Numbered from the stretch's first letter, positions 25,520-35,605 are shown. The stretch: 64,000 nt of DNA from Rhizobium giardinii bv. giardinii H152 (GCF_000379605.1 NZ_KB902691.1:345499-409498); one strand, 5' to 3'. Program-made: numbers and translations. Notes: generated from the sequence alone by a model not told the origin.

Positions 25520-26990
25520 GGGTGCCTCCCACGTCGAGATCGAGACGGTGACCATAGGGTCCTTTCACGCCTTCGCCATTGCGAAAGCGGCGCAGCATAT
25601 CCTTGTCGACCTCCAGCATACCAAGCGCGAAGAGTTCGACGTCATTCGACGAGCGCGTCTGTTCGAGCGGGCTGTAGAGATCCTCGCCAGGCGCTGACGG
25701 CCGCACGATATGCGGCGTGACGACGATGACGAGATCGGACTCGTTTTTCGCAAAGCTGGTCGAGCGGAACAGCGCGCCGATGATGGGAAGCTTTCCCAGC
25801 CCCGGCAATTGCTGGATGTCCTTGGAATTGATCGACTGCAGCAGGCCCGCCATGGCGAAGCTCTGGCCGTCGCGCAGCGCAACCGTGGTTTTCGCCGCGC
25901 GCGAAATGAAGCCGGGATTGCCGTTGACACTGACCGACGTATCGAGCTCGGAAACTTCCGGTTCGATCTTCAGGTTGATCAGCCCGCCGTCGAGCACCAC
26001 CGGCGTGAAGGTGAGCCGAACACCGTATGGCCGATAGTCGGTCTCGGTTGCGACTGTTGCGCCGTTCGCCACCGTCGTCTGGATCGGCACTTCGCCACCG
26101 GCGTGGAAGCTCGCGGTCTCGCCGCTCATGGCGATCAGGTTCGGCTGCGCCAGCCGGCGCACCAGCCCCTTCTGCTCGAGCGCATTGATGACGATGTCGA
26201 TCTGGCCGCCGGAAATTTCCAGCACCTTGGCAATCAGCTGGCCGAAAGGCTGCAAGCCCGTTGCGACGCCCGACGCATCTTCCAGGGTGCGGACGAGCTG
26301 GTCGTCATCATTGACCCCGATACCCTGGCTCGTCGTTGCCTTGCCGATGCCGTTCCTGCCCTGTCCGGACCAGCCGATGCCGAGGTCGCGGCCGGTCGAT
26401 CTCTGGGCCTCGATCACCCGAACCTCGAGCATGACCTGCTGCGAATCAGCGACGCGAAGCTGGTTGAGCACCGGCAATTCGGAATAGGACTGCGCGATTT
26501 CCATCACGCGCTGCAGCTCGACCGCGTCGCGCACCATGCCCGTCAGGCGAATGCGGTCGTTGGAATTGAAGACCCTGACCTGCGAAGACGGTGCGGTGGA
26601 GCGAATGGCGGAAGCGACTTCGGTGAAATCGCTGGCCACGCGGATATCGATGACGCCGAGAAGCGACTTGTCGTCGCCATAGACCGAAATGTTGGTGGCG
26701 CCGTTCTTCTTGCCGCGAATGAACAGCGACTTGTCAGAAAGTGGCACGACATCGATCAATTCGGCGCTGCCGATCACCAGATCGCCAAAGGGTTTGCCTG
26801 TGGTGATCGTCATCGTGTCGTTCGGAGGTATCGTCACCTGCTGCACGGAGCCGGCAAGGCTGATGAATTTCTCCTGGGCATCGGCCCGGCCGACTAGGCC
26901 GAGACCCCAGCTGGCACACGCCAGAATTGCTGCGGTCGTCGCCGCGAGCGCCCCAGCTCGCGCCTTCCCCTTGATGCTTCCCCTCGTCAT
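25500..26990 (-). CDS. cpaC: CpaC/RcpA Tad secretin
   Basis: Outer-membrane secretin (496 aa) forming the exit pore for the Flp pilus. The N-terminal signal (GALAATTAAILACASWGLGL) precedes a pilus-specific domain (GKPFGDLVIGSAELIDVVPL, SLFIRGKKNGATNISVYG), a BON-like part (RIRLTGMVRDAVELQRVMEI) and the C-terminal secretin core (MLEVRVIEAQRSTGRDLGI, VRRLAQPNLIAMSGETASF, PGLGKLPIIGALFRS, VIVVTPHIVRP). I use ATG 26990 (MTRGSIKGK), since the longer frame adds a non-signal leader. It lies 73 bp after cpaB. Confidence 0.93.
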   Translation of the reverse strand: MTRGSIKGKARAGALAATTAAILACASWGLGLVGRADAQEKFISLAGSVQQVTIPPNDTMTITTGKPFGDLVIGSAELIDVVPLSDKSLFIRGKKNGATNISVYGDDKSLLGVIDIRVASDFTEVASAIRSTAPSSQVRVFNSNDRIRLTGMVRDAVELQRVMEIAQSYSELPVLNQLRVADSQQVMLEVRVIEAQRSTGRDLGIGWSGQGRNGIGKATTSQGIGVNDDDQLVRTLEDASGVATGLQPFGQLIAKVLEISGGQIDIVINALEQKGLVRRLAQPNLIAMSGETASFHAGGEVPIQTTVANGATVATETDYRPYGVRLTFTPVVLDGGLINLKIEPEVSELDTSVSVNGNPGFISRAAKTTVALRDGQSFAMAGLLQSINSKDIQQLPGLGKLPIIGALFRSTSFAKNESDLVIVVTPHIVRPSAPGEDLYSPLEQTRSSNDVELFALGMLEVDKDMLRRFRNGEGVKGPYGHRLDLDVGGTLAVAKK

Positions 26991-27063
26991 TCCGCTTAAG
27001 CCCCTCTCTCGCTTGGCTGCTGCCGCTTGGCTGCTGCGCATGCGGGCATGCCGCATTTCAAAG

Positions 27064-28053
27064 TCACTGGATCAGGCCGACTCGGTGCTCCTCGCGCTTC
27101 GTCGCGTTCCAGACGCCTACCGTCGCCCACTTTGGCTCGATCGGCAAGACCGGTTCTAGTTTGCGTTCAACAATCTGTACTTGTTTTTCGCGCTCCGGCA
27201 TCTTTATCTTGCCAAGGTCGTCCCCAACCTTGCGCACAAGCCGCTCGAGGATGTCGAATCTCCCGTCGTCCGTCTTCTTCGCAATATCGTTGCTGAGTTC
27301 CGTCGCGATCGGCCCGCCGCCGAGGTCCGCAACGGTAATCGGCCGCGTCTCTTCCGCCGTCGCAGACGCGACATTGCGCAGGGTGAGCGACAGCGTGCCG
27401 ATATTGGCACCCAGCGTCAGGCGCTGCGCCTCTTCAGTCGTGACTTCGAAGGTCACCGTCTTGACGACGGAGGGCTCATCCTTGCGCTCGTCGGCTGTCT
27501 GGTCCACCGCCAGCACCTTCACGCCCTGGAGAAGCACATCGACATAGGTCTGCTCGCTGTTGTTCTCCCGGTTCTGGACGACACGGGTCAGAAGCACATC
27601 GACACGGTCCGATGGGCGCACGAAGCCCGCAACCCCGAGAACGTCGTTGACGCGGATCGACACGGCCTTCATGCCCTGGTCGAGCGCCGCCGACAATGTC
27701 GCCCGCTCGCCGGCGCCGGTGATCTTCGAGGCGAGCACCGGCTCGCCGGGATCGATCGCCGCCATGGCGTAGCGTGGCTTGTCGGCATCACCGACCACCG
27801 CCTCGATGCTGTCGAACGAGCCGTCCGGCCGCTCGCCGGCGGGCCAGGGAATGGCCCTGAGACTTTCGGGCCGCACCACATCGCCGAAGCGCATCGCCTT
27901 GGCCGCGACAACGAGAATTTTCTCCTGCCCCTTCTTATCACCGCTGGCCGCAAGCTGCGCCTGCTGGTCGGCGAGATAACTGCGCATCGCAAAAACCGCG
28001 GTGCCGGCAAGTAAAATGGAAACAACTAGACTAAGGATCGTTGAGAAACGCAT
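27064..28053 (-). CDS. cpaB: CpaB/RcpC pilus assembly protein
   Basis: Periplasmic/inner-membrane Tad component (329 aa) thought to interact with the secretin. The N-terminal helix is ILSLVVSILLAGTAVFAMRS. An SAF domain is at about 48-115 (VVAAKAMRFGDVVRPESLRA, YAMAAIDPGEPVLASKI), followed by RcpC-type GMKAVSIRVNDVLGVAGFVRPSD, written here as adjoining segments, and a VDVLLQGVKVLAVDQ strand. ATG 28053 (MRFSTIL) is preferred to the in-frame codon 18 nt upstream. Confidence 0.92.
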   Translation of the reverse strand: MRFSTILSLVVSILLAGTAVFAMRSYLADQQAQLAASGDKKGQEKILVVAAKAMRFGDVVRPESLRAIPWPAGERPDGSFDSIEAVVGDADKPRYAMAAIDPGEPVLASKITGAGERATLSAALDQGMKAVSIRVNDVLGVAGFVRPSDRVDVLLTRVVQNRENNSEQTYVDVLLQGVKVLAVDQTADERKDEPSVVKTVTFEVTTEEAQRLTLGANIGTLSLTLRNVASATAEETRPITVADLGGGPIATELSNDIAKKTDDGRFDILERLVRKVGDDLGKIKMPEREKQVQIVERKLEPVLPIEPKWATVGVWNATKREEHRVGLIQ

Positions 28054-28155
28054 CGCCGGTACTCGCAACACTGGACAGAATACGTCCGTTTCTTAAATTT
28101 ATTTTTAATGGAGAGGGGTTAATAAACATCCCCTCTCCATATTATAAATGTAATA

Positions 28156-28350
28156 TCAGGCCGGAACTGCCAGTTCGGTTGTGAACCAGCCTGCCCATGC
28201 ATTCCAGACGGTGGCGAGATTGTCACCAGCCAAAGTCACCGCCGTGATGACGCCGCCGACAAGCAAGGCAAGAAGGATCAGATATTCAGTCAGCGCAACG
28301 CCATCTTCTTCCCGCGCGAAAGCGCGTACTGCAGACAAAAGTGCTTTCAT
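28156..28350 (-). CDS. Flp/Fap-type major pilin
   Basis: Prepilin of 64 aa, the size expected for Flp pilins. The leader MKALLSAVRAFAREEDG is followed by the cleavage site Gly/Val and then VALTEYLILLALLVGGVITA, with the conserved Glu-Tyr pair five to six residues after the cut. The hydrophobic segment would form the pilus core, and the short polar tail (WNAWAGWFTTELAVPA) the surface. Processing would be by the prepilin peptidase encoded divergently at 28673. It is the first gene of the minus-strand Tad operon, 102 bp before cpaB. Confidence 0.95.
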   Translation of the reverse strand: MKALLSAVRAFAREEDGVALTEYLILLALLVGGVITAVTLAGDNLATVWNAWAGWFTTELAVPA

Positions 28351-28672
28351 CGAGAATTACCTCCAAAATATTCGACGCGCCCGCAATGTGCCCCTGGCCC
28401 GCCACGTCGTCGAGACCGCCCCTCCGACTGTTGTTATTAATAATCCCTTAATTATTATTTCGTCAATTGCTAACGCATGGTCATTTTTGGGATCTGTATT
28501 TCATGGTTAAAATCCGATAGGATGGGAGGGGCGTCAATCGCTAGATCATATGCTGTACAAACCGGAGGTATGGTAGTATTGATTGACCGTCATCTACCCC
28601 CAATGACGTAGTCGCCGTTTGGCATCTTTTTGATTTTGTAAAAATACAGGATTTTCAGCGACCGAGGGGAAC
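28351..28672. promoter_or_regulatory. Divergent promoter region of pilin and prepilin peptidase
   Basis: 322 bp without a gene. An AT-rich core (28431-28475, with TTATTAATAATCC and TTAATTATTATTTCG) probably holds the pilin promoter. No classical operator is obvious. The right third (28590-28672) must hold the promoter of the peptidase gene. Confidence 0.55.
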
Positions 28673-29194
28673 ATGACGCAAATAATCCACATTATTACTG
28701 CGCACTCAGTATTACTTTTCCTCTATGCTGCCTGGAGCGACTTCCGCAGCTGGAAAATACCGAACGGCGCCATCCTCGCCCTCCTCGCGCTCTATTGCCT
28801 GCGGGCCCTTGCGGAATTGCTGACGGCCGGCGATCTCGGCGCAGCGCTCTTCTCCACCGCCGGTTTCGGCGGCGATGCCGCCGCCGGCCTCCTGCTGTTC
28901 GTCCTTGGGGTGGTTCTCTGGAGCCTGGGCCTTTTCGGCGCCGGCGATGCCAAGCTTTTTCTGCCGATCGGTCTCTTCATCGGCTGGCACGGCATGCTGC
29001 CCTTCGCCGTCTTTCTGCTGATCGGCGGCATCCTTGCTTTGCTGGCTTTACGATTGCCGATGCCGTTGCAGCTGGCGCATCTGAGCCTGTTCATGCGCAT
29101 CGAGGAAATCCGCGCGACGCGCAAAGTCCCTTACGGCGTCGTCATGGTCATCGCGGCACTCTCGGTACTGGCGGTTCGCTACGGCAAGGCCTGA
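28673..29194 (+). CDS. cpaA: TadV/CpaA prepilin peptidase
   Basis: Membrane aspartyl protease (173 aa, type IV prepilin peptidase A24 family without the methylase domain) that cleaves Flp prepilin and TadE-type pseudopilins. The two catalytic aspartates are in AAWSDFRSWKIPNGAI (about residue 23) and in GAGDAKLFLPIG (the GxGD motif, about residue 85). At least five hydrophobic segments are visible, ending with VPYGVVMVIAALSVLAV. It is divergent from the pilin operon. Confidence 0.93.
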   Translation: MTQIIHIITAHSVLLFLYAAWSDFRSWKIPNGAILALLALYCLRALAELLTAGDLGAALFSTAGFGGDAAAGLLLFVLGVVLWSLGLFGAGDAKLFLPIGLFIGWHGMLPFAVFLLIGGILALLALRLPMPLQLAHLSLFMRIEEIRATRKVPYGVVMVIAALSVLAVRYGKA

Positions 29195-29281
29195 GAGACG
29201 GCGGATGCAAGCAGTTTGAGGCGCGCGAAGGTCGACGCTCCTCCTTCGCAGTCGCGCATCGGGGTTGTCCGTAAAATCAAG

Positions 29282-29323
29282 ACTACAGCGCCGCGGGTCA
29301 ACCATGACACGCGGCGCTGTAGT
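29282..29323. terminator. Long hairpin terminator after prepilin peptidase gene
   Basis: A 14-bp perfect stem, 29282-29295 with 29310-29323 (CTACAGCGCCGCG / CGCGGCGCTGTAG plus one A-T), around a 14-nt loop. It sits between convergent genes. The T-tract is weak (TACTATG), so it may act as an RNA 3' stabiliser as well. Confidence 0.65.
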
Positions 29324-29338
29324 ACTATGAAACTGCCG

Positions 29339-29377
29339 CATAATTTCCTTAAATCGAGTCCGACTTAAGGAATTATG
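29339..29377. terminator. AT-rich hairpin between convergent genes
   Basis: CATAATT-T-CCTTAA (29339-29352) pairs with TTAAGG-AATTATG (29365-29377) with one bulged T. It immediately precedes the end of the minus-strand binding-protein pseudogene and probably ends that operon. Confidence 0.55.
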
Positions 29378-29391
29378 AGAGTGATCTCAAC

Positions 29392-30218
29392 TCAAGGAAT
29401 CGGAGTGAATTTCAATTCGGTGATCGGCACGACCTTGTCGGTGCGGGTCATCTTGTACTCCGTATCCGGGCCGAGCCATTTGTCCCAGATCTTGTTGAGT
29501 TCGCCGGAGGCGTCGAGCGCGTGCAGAGCCTCGTTGATCTTGGCGGTCAGAGCCGGCTGATCCTTGGCCATGCCGACGCCGATCGGCTGGAAGAGCATCG
29601 GATCCTGGATCATCCGCATCTTCTTGCCCTTGGTCTGGGACTCGTTGACGAACTTCGTCGTGGTCATCGTATTGGCAACCATACCGCGCGCCTTGCCCTG
29701 CTGGACGGCGAGATAGGCCGATGCGGTGTCCTGGAACGTCAGCGGCTCGGATTTATTGAGCTTGATCGACATTTCGGAGGTCGATCCCTTGGTGGACGCG
29801 ATGCGCTGACCGGCGAAATCGGCCCTGGCCTGGCCCGGATCATCGGCCGGAACGATCAGCATTTCCTTGGCGGGTCGCTGAACTGGATCTGTTCGGCGCG
29901 GCTCTGGGTATAGGCAAGGTTAGCGACCGTGATGTCCACGCGGCCGAGCTTGACCTCCGGCACGCGGGCCTCGACGGAAACCGGCTTGACCTCGGCCGCC
30001 ACGCCGAGCTGCTTGGCGATCGCGTTGCAGAGATCGACATCGAAGCCGGCCATTTCGCGGGTCTTAGGATCAGGTGAGGCAAAAGGTGGCACGTCGGCGA
30101 AGGTCGCGCAGCGCAGCGTCTTGGCGGCCATGATGTCGTCCAGCCGGTCGGCCTTGGCGGGAGTGATGGCGGCAGTCGCCGCAAGTGCGAAGCCGAGGGT
30201 GATGCATTTCAAGGTCAT
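29392..30218 (-). pseudogene. Amino-acid ABC substrate-binding protein, frameshifted
   Basis: SBP_bac_3-type binding protein split in two frames. The first part (30218 to about 29870) has a signal peptide (CITLGFALAATAAITPAKA) and DVPPFASPDP, REMAGFDVDLCNAIAKQLGV and GRVDITVANLAYTQSRAEQI, and runs into a stop after QFSDPPRKC. The second part resumes in another frame with AKEMLIVPADDPGQARADF and continues to the normal C-terminus (LHALDASGELNKIWDKWLG). The junction is near 29865-29876, where the family consensus DPYF-x-AKE is shortened, so a small deletion rather than a single base change is likely. It is last in the operon after the ATPase. A sequencing error cannot be excluded. Confidence 0.85.
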
Positions 30219-30248
30219 TGCTGTTCTCCTTTGGTTATTATTGAACGG

Positions 30249-31013
30249 TCAGTGCCGCAGATCAGCGAGAAAACGCTGAGCGCGGGGATGGCGGGGATGC
30301 TTGAAAAACTCTTCCGGCGTCGCGATCTCGAGGATCTGGCCGGCGTCGAGGAACCAGATCCGATCGGCGACATCGCGTGCGAAGCCCATCTCATGGGTCA
30401 CGCACAGCATCGTCATGCCCTCGGCAGCCAGGCTCTTCATCACCGCCAGGACTTCCCCGACCATCTCCGGGTCAAGCGCGCTGGTCGGTTCGTCGAACAG
30501 CATGACCGGCGGCTCCATGGCCAGCGCACGGGCAATCGCCACGCGCTGCTGCTGGCCGCCGGACAGCTGGCCGGGATAGGCGTTGGCCTTGTCGGCCAGC
30601 CCGACCCGATCGAGAAGGAGCAGCGCCTTTTTATGGGCGACGTCCGGCGCGACACCCTTCACTCGGATTGGCGACATCGCGACGTTGTCGACGACGGAGA
30701 GATGCGGAAAAAGATTGAAACTCTGGAAAACGAAGCCGATCCGGCTGCGCATGCGGTTGAGCTCGCGCGTCTTCATCGGCGCGTGGATGTCTCGCCCGTC
30801 GAAGGAGATCGATCCGCTGTTGATCTCCTCGAGCCGATTGATCGTGCGGATCAGCGTCGATTTCCCCGAACCCGAAGGTCCGCAGATGACCACCACCTCG
30901 CCGCGGGTAACCTCGGCATTGATCTCTTTCAGGACCGGAAAATCGCCATATCGCTTGGAGACCTTCGAGATGCGGATCGCGTGCAAATCCTGCTGCAATT
31001 CTGGTGTGCTCAT
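30249..31013 (-). CDS. Polar amino-acid ABC transporter ATP-binding protein
   Basis: GlnQ/HisP-type ATPase (254 aa). Walker A is GPSGSGKST, the Q-loop is [18 protein letters not shown], the signature is [16 protein letters not shown], Walker B is [14 protein letters not shown] and the H-loop is [12 protein letters not shown] 31013 ([10 protein letters not shown]) overlaps the permease gene by 4 nt; a longer open frame upstream is only the permease read out of frame. It would power import of a polar amino acid together with the two permeases encoded upstream. Its binding protein is frameshifted, so the importer may be inactive or use another binding protein. Confidence 0.93.
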   Translation of the reverse strand: MSTPELQQDLHAIRISKVSKRYGDFPVLKEINAEVTRGEVVVICGPSGSGKSTLIRTINRLEEINSGSISFDGRDIHAPMKTRELNRMRSRIGFVFQSFNLFPHLSVVDNVAMSPIRVKGVAPDVAHKKALLLLDRVGLADKANAYPGQLSGGQQQRVAIARALAMEPPVMLFDEPTSALDPEMVGEVLAVMKSLAAEGMTMLCVTHEMGFARDVADRIWFLDAGQILEIATPEEFFKHPRHPRAQRFLADLRH

Positions 31014-31765
31014 GACTGCTCCGATACGATTTTGGCGGGCGCGATCACCGCTGCGAGCCGAACGCCCAGGCCGGCGCGCCTGCGGGTGATCCGGCGCTCG
31101 AGACGATGGGCGACATAGGTCAGGCTCCAGCAGATCGCGTAATAGACGAGCGCCAGGATGAGAAAGACCTGGAACGGCTGGGTGAGCAGCTGGTTGTTGA
31201 CCTGGCTCGCGGCGAAGGTGAGGTCCGGCACGTTGATCACATAGCCGAGCGTCGTGTCCTTGATCGTCGAGACGAAGGTCGACAGGATGCTCGGGATCAT
31301 GTTGTAGAGTGCCTGGGGCAGGATGATGTAGCGCATCGTGCCCAGATAGCTGTGGCCGAGCGCCCGTCCGGCATCCATCTGGCCGTTGCCGAGCGCCACG
31401 ATGCCGGCGCGCACCACCTCGCTCAGGAACGCGCCCTGATAGACGACCAGCGTTGTCAGCATCGTAATGAAGCTCGGCACATCGGCGCCGGTCAACAAGG
31501 GCACCAGGAAGTAGCTCCAGAGGATGAGCATCAGCAGCGGCACGCCGCGGGTGACGTAGACCAGCACCGTGACCGGCCAGCGGAGGATCGGCCACTTGGA
31601 CAGGCGGGCCAATGCCAGGACAATACTGATGGGGAATGCCAGGGCAATGCTCAAAGCCGACAGGATCAGCGTGTTGGCAAGCCCGCCCAGCGGACCGTTC
31701 GGATACTGCCCGATCAGCAGCAGAAGCCAGTAGTCGTGAATGATGACAAGGATATCGCTGATCAT
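31010..31765 (-). CDS. Polar amino-acid ABC transporter permease
   Basis: HisM/GlnP-type inner-membrane permease (251 aa) with about five transmembrane segments ([34 protein letters not shown]). The EAA loop is [20 protein letters not shown], which contacts the ATPase. It overlaps the second permease gene and the ATPase gene by 4 nt each. It would form a heterodimeric channel with the product of the next gene upstream. Confidence 0.93.
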   Translation of the reverse strand: MISDILVIIHDYWLLLLIGQYPNGPLGGLANTLILSALSIALAFPISIVLALARLSKWPILRWPVTVLVYVTRGVPLLMLILWSYFLVPLLTGADVPSFITMLTTLVVYQGAFLSEVVRAGIVALGNGQMDAGRALGHSYLGTMRYIILPQALYNMIPSILSTFVSTIKDTTLGYVINVPDLTFAASQVNNQLLTQPFQVFLILALVYYAICWSLTYVAHRLERRITRRRAGLGVRLAAVIAPAKIVSEQS

Positions 31766-32469
31766 GCCCGTGCCCTCCAGGCGGGATCGGCGCGCATCGT
31801 CACATAGGCGCCACCGGCCATGATGATCAGCGAGAAGAACAGGTAGAGCACGGTTCCGACCAGGTAGATCTCAAAGGTCTGGAAGCTGAGATTCTCGATT
31901 TCCTTGACGGCATGGGTGAGCTCGGACGCACCGATCACCACGCCCAGACTGCTGTTCTTGAAAAGCGAGACGCTGTGGTTGATCAGCGGCGGCAAGGCAT
32001 TGCGCACCCCTTGCGGTATCAGGACGAAGCGCATCGCTGACAGGTAGCCGTGACCGAGCGCGCGGGCGGCTTCCATCTGGCCCGGGCCGACCGAGCGAAG
32101 ACCCGAGCGCAGATCCTCGCTGAAATACGCGGCCTGGCAAAGCCCAAGCCCGATGACCGCGAATATCGCCTCGGCATTGTGGCCGGCGAGCCAATAGGTC
32201 AGCCAGTCCGGCATCAGCGTGAAGATGCCGAAGTACCACAGCATCAGTTGGACGAGCGTCGGGACGTTGCGGTGGTAGGAGACGTAGCCCGCCACAAACC
32301 AATCGCCGAAGCGACCGGGTGAGAAGCGGATAGCAAGCAGCAGGATGGCCAGCGTCATCGCCAGGAGCCAGGAACCGATCGCGATGACGAAGGTCATCTC
32401 GATGCCGTGCAGCAGCATTGCCACATAGTCCGGATTGGTCAGGATCGCTGAGAGATTGAACCCGGTCAC
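31762..32469 (-). CDS. Polar amino-acid ABC transporter permease
   Basis: HisQ-type partner permease (235 aa). Hydrophobic segments include [20 protein letters not shown] and [20 protein letters not shown]. The EAA loop is [20 protein letters not shown]. It is in an ATGA overlap with the SDR gene upstream and the other permease downstream. Confidence 0.93.
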   Translation of the reverse strand: MTGFNLSAILTNPDYVAMLLHGIEMTFVIAIGSWLLAMTLAILLLAIRFSPGRFGDWFVAGYVSYHRNVPTLVQLMLWYFGIFTLMPDWLTYWLAGHNAEAIFAVIGLGLCQAAYFSEDLRSGLRSVGPGQMEAARALGHGYLSAMRFVLIPQGVRNALPPLINHSVSLFKNSSLGVVIGASELTHAVKEIENLSFQTFEIYLVGTVLYLFFSLIIMAGGAYVTMRADPAWRARA

Positions 32470-33245
32470 GGCTTTGATCCTTGCGAGGAAGCCGCCGGGC
32501 GCGGCGTTGCCGGCTTGGCCGTCTGCAGACCGCCCATCACCTGCAGGGTCGGCGTGATCTCCATGTGGCCGATGTTGACGGCAATGGGTGCGGCGATGGC
32601 GAAGGCGATGGCGTCGGCGATATCGGCCGCTTGTGGCAGCTCGAAACCGTCGATGAAGCGTTCGCGTATCGAGGGATCGTCACCGTGGACGTGCGCGAAG
32701 ATGTCGGTCGCCACCCGGCCCGGGCAGATTTCCGTCACACGCACCCTCTTTCCGAAGGCATCGAGGCGCAGCTGGTTGGACAGCATGCTGACCGCCGCCT
32801 TCGTGGCGTGATAGGAGGAATTTCCGCCGAAGTTATAGGCGCCCGCGATCGAGGAAATGTTGATCACATGGCCATTGTCGCGCGCGACCATCCCCGGAAC
32901 GACCATGCGGCAGAGATGCAGGACGGCGCGCAGGTTGACGTCGACAAGAAGGTCGATGTCGCCTTCGTCGGCTTCCAGGAACTTCTTCGGACGATCGACG
33001 CCGGCATTGTTGACAAGGATGTCGAACTCGATCTGGGCCGTCAGTTCGGCCAGCGCGGCGCGGTCGGTCACGTCGATCGCATGTGCAATGCAGCCGGTCT
33101 TCTCAGCGAGCTTCTGCAGCGGCTCGGCGCTGCGGGCAAGCGCATGGACCTCGATATTTTCACGGCGGAGCCGCTCGACAACAGCTGCGCCAATCCCCGA
33201 AGAGGCGCCCGTCACCAACGCTGTCCTGTAATCGGAAAATGACAT
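32466..33245 (-). CDS. SDR-family oxidoreductase, first gene of the ABC operon
   Basis: Classical short-chain dehydrogenase (259 aa). The NAD(P)-binding motif is TGASSGIG near residue 13, then NNAGVDRPKKFLEA, the catalytic Ser in INISSIAGAYNF and the YHATK active site, ending with CPGRVATDIFAHVHG. The C-terminus has an unusual Pro/Ala/Ser-rich tail (KPATPRPAASSQGS). It is translationally coupled to the permease (4-nt overlap), so it probably acts on the imported compound or its keto derivative. It resembles serine/3-hydroxy-acid type SDRs, but the substrate is not determined. Confidence 0.9.
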   Translation of the reverse strand: MSFSDYRTALVTGASSGIGAAVVERLRRENIEVHALARSAEPLQKLAEKTGCIAHAIDVTDRAALAELTAQIEFDILVNNAGVDRPKKFLEADEGDIDLLVDVNLRAVLHLCRMVVPGMVARDNGHVINISSIAGAYNFGGNSSYHATKAAVSMLSNQLRLDAFGKRVRVTEICPGRVATDIFAHVHGDDPSIRERFIDGFELPQAADIADAIAFAIAAPIAVNIGHMEITPTLQVMGGLQTAKPATPRPAASSQGSKP

Positions 33246-33494
33246 TTCTGTTCCTCATCTGCTTTTTTTGGGACTTTAGTGGAACTTCGAAGCGCTGCCT
33301 AAGACCGATTATCTCTGGAGCAATAAGCAAGCCTTATGATGCCGCGGGGCGAGGCAGGCGCCGGACTGTCAAAGCCGCGCGACGCGTTTCCTCGGCTTGG
33401 GTAAGGGCATGAAATTTCTGGGATTCCAAGATTTGCAAAAGCCCGGCCGGGCTGTACGATGCGCTCAACAAAGATCGGATCCTGTTGCATCACG

Positions 33495-34392
33495 ATGGAT
33501 ATCAGACGGCTCAAATCCTTTATCGTCATTGTCGACACCGGCAGCATCACGCGCGCTGCGGATATACTGCATGTCGCTCAGCCGGCGCTCAGCCAGCAAC
33601 TCGCCGCACTCGAGGAGCACTTCGGGCAAAAGCTTCTGATCCGCAGCCAGCAGGGCGTCAGCATGACCGATGCCGGACATGCCGTGTATCGCCACGCGCA
33701 GATCATCCTGCGGCAGATGGAGCAGGCCCAGGCCGATGCCTCTGCGGCCGGAAACTCGCTCGCCGGACGCGTGTCGGTCGGACTCGTACCCTTCAGCAGC
33801 GCGGCGACGCTCTCCGTCGACCTGCTGGCGGAGACGCGCAAGCGCCATCCCGGCATTCTCCTGCATCTGACCGAAAGCGTCGGCCAGACCTACAGCCAGA
33901 TGATCATGACCGGGCGTCTGGAGATGGCACTGATCCATGGTGCGGGACCGATCAAGGGCGCTCAGCGAGGAGTTCTTTCTGGTCGCGCATCCGGATTTCG
34001 CGATCGGGGCCGACGACGCGCCGGTCTCCGTCACGTCGCTCGAAGGTCTTCCGTTGCTCATGCCGCCCGCCTACAACTTCGTGCGGCGTGCCGTCGACAC
34101 CGCCTTCACGCGGTCGCGGACCAATCTGAAGGTGGTCGGCGAAGTGGAAATCGTCAGGACGCTGACACGGGCCGTCAGCAGCGGTCTCGGGGCGACGATC
34201 ATGCCGAAGGCCATCGCCGACCGGATCGTAACGGAATCGAGCGAGCCGCTGATCTGCCGCCTGGTCTCGCCGCGGATCGAGGAGACGCTCTCGCTGTGCG
34301 TCTCCGACAATACGCCGCTCTCGGAACCGGCGACCGCGGTCAAGGACATCCTGATCGAACTGACCGCGCGGCTGAAGCCACCGCGCGGGTAA
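33495..34392 (+). pseudogene. LysR-family regulator (NAC-like), frameshifted
   Basis: LTTR gene divergent from the SDR/ABC operon. The first frame gives a full HTH (MDIRRLKSFIVIVDTGSITR, AADILHVAQPALSQQLAALE) and the start of the effector domain, to about 33957 (MALIHGAGPIKG). The second frame resumes with LSEEFFLVAHPDFAIG and continues normally to TAVKDILIELTARLKPPRG. Both parts align to one 300-residue LTTR, and about 5 residues of the linking strand appear to be missing, so a short deletion with frame change is likely. ATG 33495 is the natural start. If real, the operon has lost its activator. Confidence 0.85.
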
Positions 34393-34402
34393 CCGAGGAG
34401 GC

Positions 34403-35605
34403 TCAGCGCATCTCGGCGCAGAACTGGGCAGTCCGGGCGCAGGCTTCCGTCAATTTTTCCATGCTGGTGGCATAGGAGATGCGGAAGAACGGGCTCATGC
34501 CGTAGGCAGCGCCCTGCACCGTCGCCACGTGATGCTCGTTGACCAAGGCCATGACGAAATCGGTGTCGGTCGCGATCTTGTGCCCGCCCTTGCTGGTCTT
34601 GCCGATCAATCCGGAGATATTCGGGAAAATGTAGAAGGCGCCCTCCGGCTTGTGGCATCTCAGTCCGTCGATCTCGGCGAGTTGCGAAAGAACGAAATCC
34701 CGCCGCTGCTTGTAGATGGCGGCCCGTTCCCTGAGCAGGTCCTGCGGCCCGTCAAGGACAGCGGCTGCCGCCGCCTGCACGACGGTTGCCGTACCGCCGC
34801 CGTTCTGGCCGTTGACGTTGCTGATGGCGGAAATCAGGTCCTTCGGGCCGCCGCAGAAGCCGAGCCGCCAACCCGTCATGGCATAGGCTTTGGACGCGCC
34901 GTTGACGGTCAGCACCCGATCGTAGAGTTTCGGCTCGACCTCGGCGATCGTGCAAAATTCGAAATCGTCATAGATCAGGTGCTCGTACATGTCGTCGGTC
35001 ATGATCCACACATGCGGGTGGCGCAGCATGACGTCGGCGATCGCCTTCATCTCGGCGCGCGAGCAGGCGGCACCGGTCGGATTGTTCGGGAAGTTGAGGA
35101 ACAGCCACTTCGTCCGGGGCGTGATCGCGGCTTCCAGATCCTCGGCGCGCAGCTTGAAGCCGGCCTGCTGCGGGCAGGCGACCGGCACGGGCACGGCGCC
35201 TGCGAATTTGACGATGTCCGCATAGCTGATCCAGGACGGCGCAGGGATCACTACCTCGTCGCCGGGGTTGCAGGTCGCAAGCATGGCATTGAAGATCACT
35301 TGCTTGCCACCGCCGCAGACGACGATCTGGCTCACATCATAGTCGAGATTGTTGTCGCGCTTGAACTTGCGGGCGATAGCGGCTTTCAGGGCCGGCGTAC
35401 CGTCCATCGACGGATATTTCGTGTCGCCGGCAAGCGCTGCCGCATGTGCCGCCTCGATCGCGTGGGACGGCGTGGCGAAATCGGGCTCGCCAGCGGAAAG
35501 GCTGATGACCTTGATGCCCTGCGCGGCAAGGTCCCTGGCACGCTGCGTCATGGCGGCGGAAGCGGAAATGGAAACATTCTTGAGGCGGTCGGCAATTACT
35601 GGCAT
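34403..35605 (-). CDS. Class I/II PLP-dependent aminotransferase (AatA-like)
   Basis: Cytosolic aminotransferase (400 aa) of the aspartate/aromatic aminotransferase I-gamma group. It has SLSAGEPDFATPSHAIEAAH, YPSMDGTPALKAAI, the FPNNPTGA motif near 172 and the PLP lysine in NGASKAYAMTGWRLGF (Lys239), with a late FRISYATS containing the substrate-binding Arg. ATG 35605 starts the domain exactly; upstream frame extension belongs to pxpA read out of frame. It lies 49 bp downstream of pxpA in the same direction, so it may deaminate or form the amino acid released by the Pxp/biotin enzyme. Confidence 0.93.
   Translation of the reverse strand: MPVIADRLKNVSISASAAMTQRARDLAAQGIKVISLSAGEPDFATPSHAIEAAHAAALAGDTKYPSMDGTPALKAAIARKFKRDNNLDYDVSQIVVCGGGKQVIFNAMLATCNPGDEVVIPAPSWISYADIVKFAGAVPVPVACPQQAGFKLRAEDLEAAITPRTKWLFLNFPNNPTGAACSRAEMKAIADVMLRHPHVWIMTDDMYEHLIYDDFEFCTIAEVEPKLYDRVLTVNGASKAYAMTGWRLGFCGGPKDLISAISNVNGQNGGGTATVVQAAAAAVLDGPQDLLRERAAIYKQRRDFVLSQLAEIDGLRCHKPEGAFYIFPNISGLIGKTSKGGHKIATDTDFVMALVNEHHVATVQGAAYGMSPFFRISYATSMEKLTEACARTAQFCAEMR

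Noticed and set aside
30249..31595. 448-codon extended ABC ATPase
   Set aside because: The leading 194 codons are permease sequence out of frame; the ATPase begins at ATG 31013.
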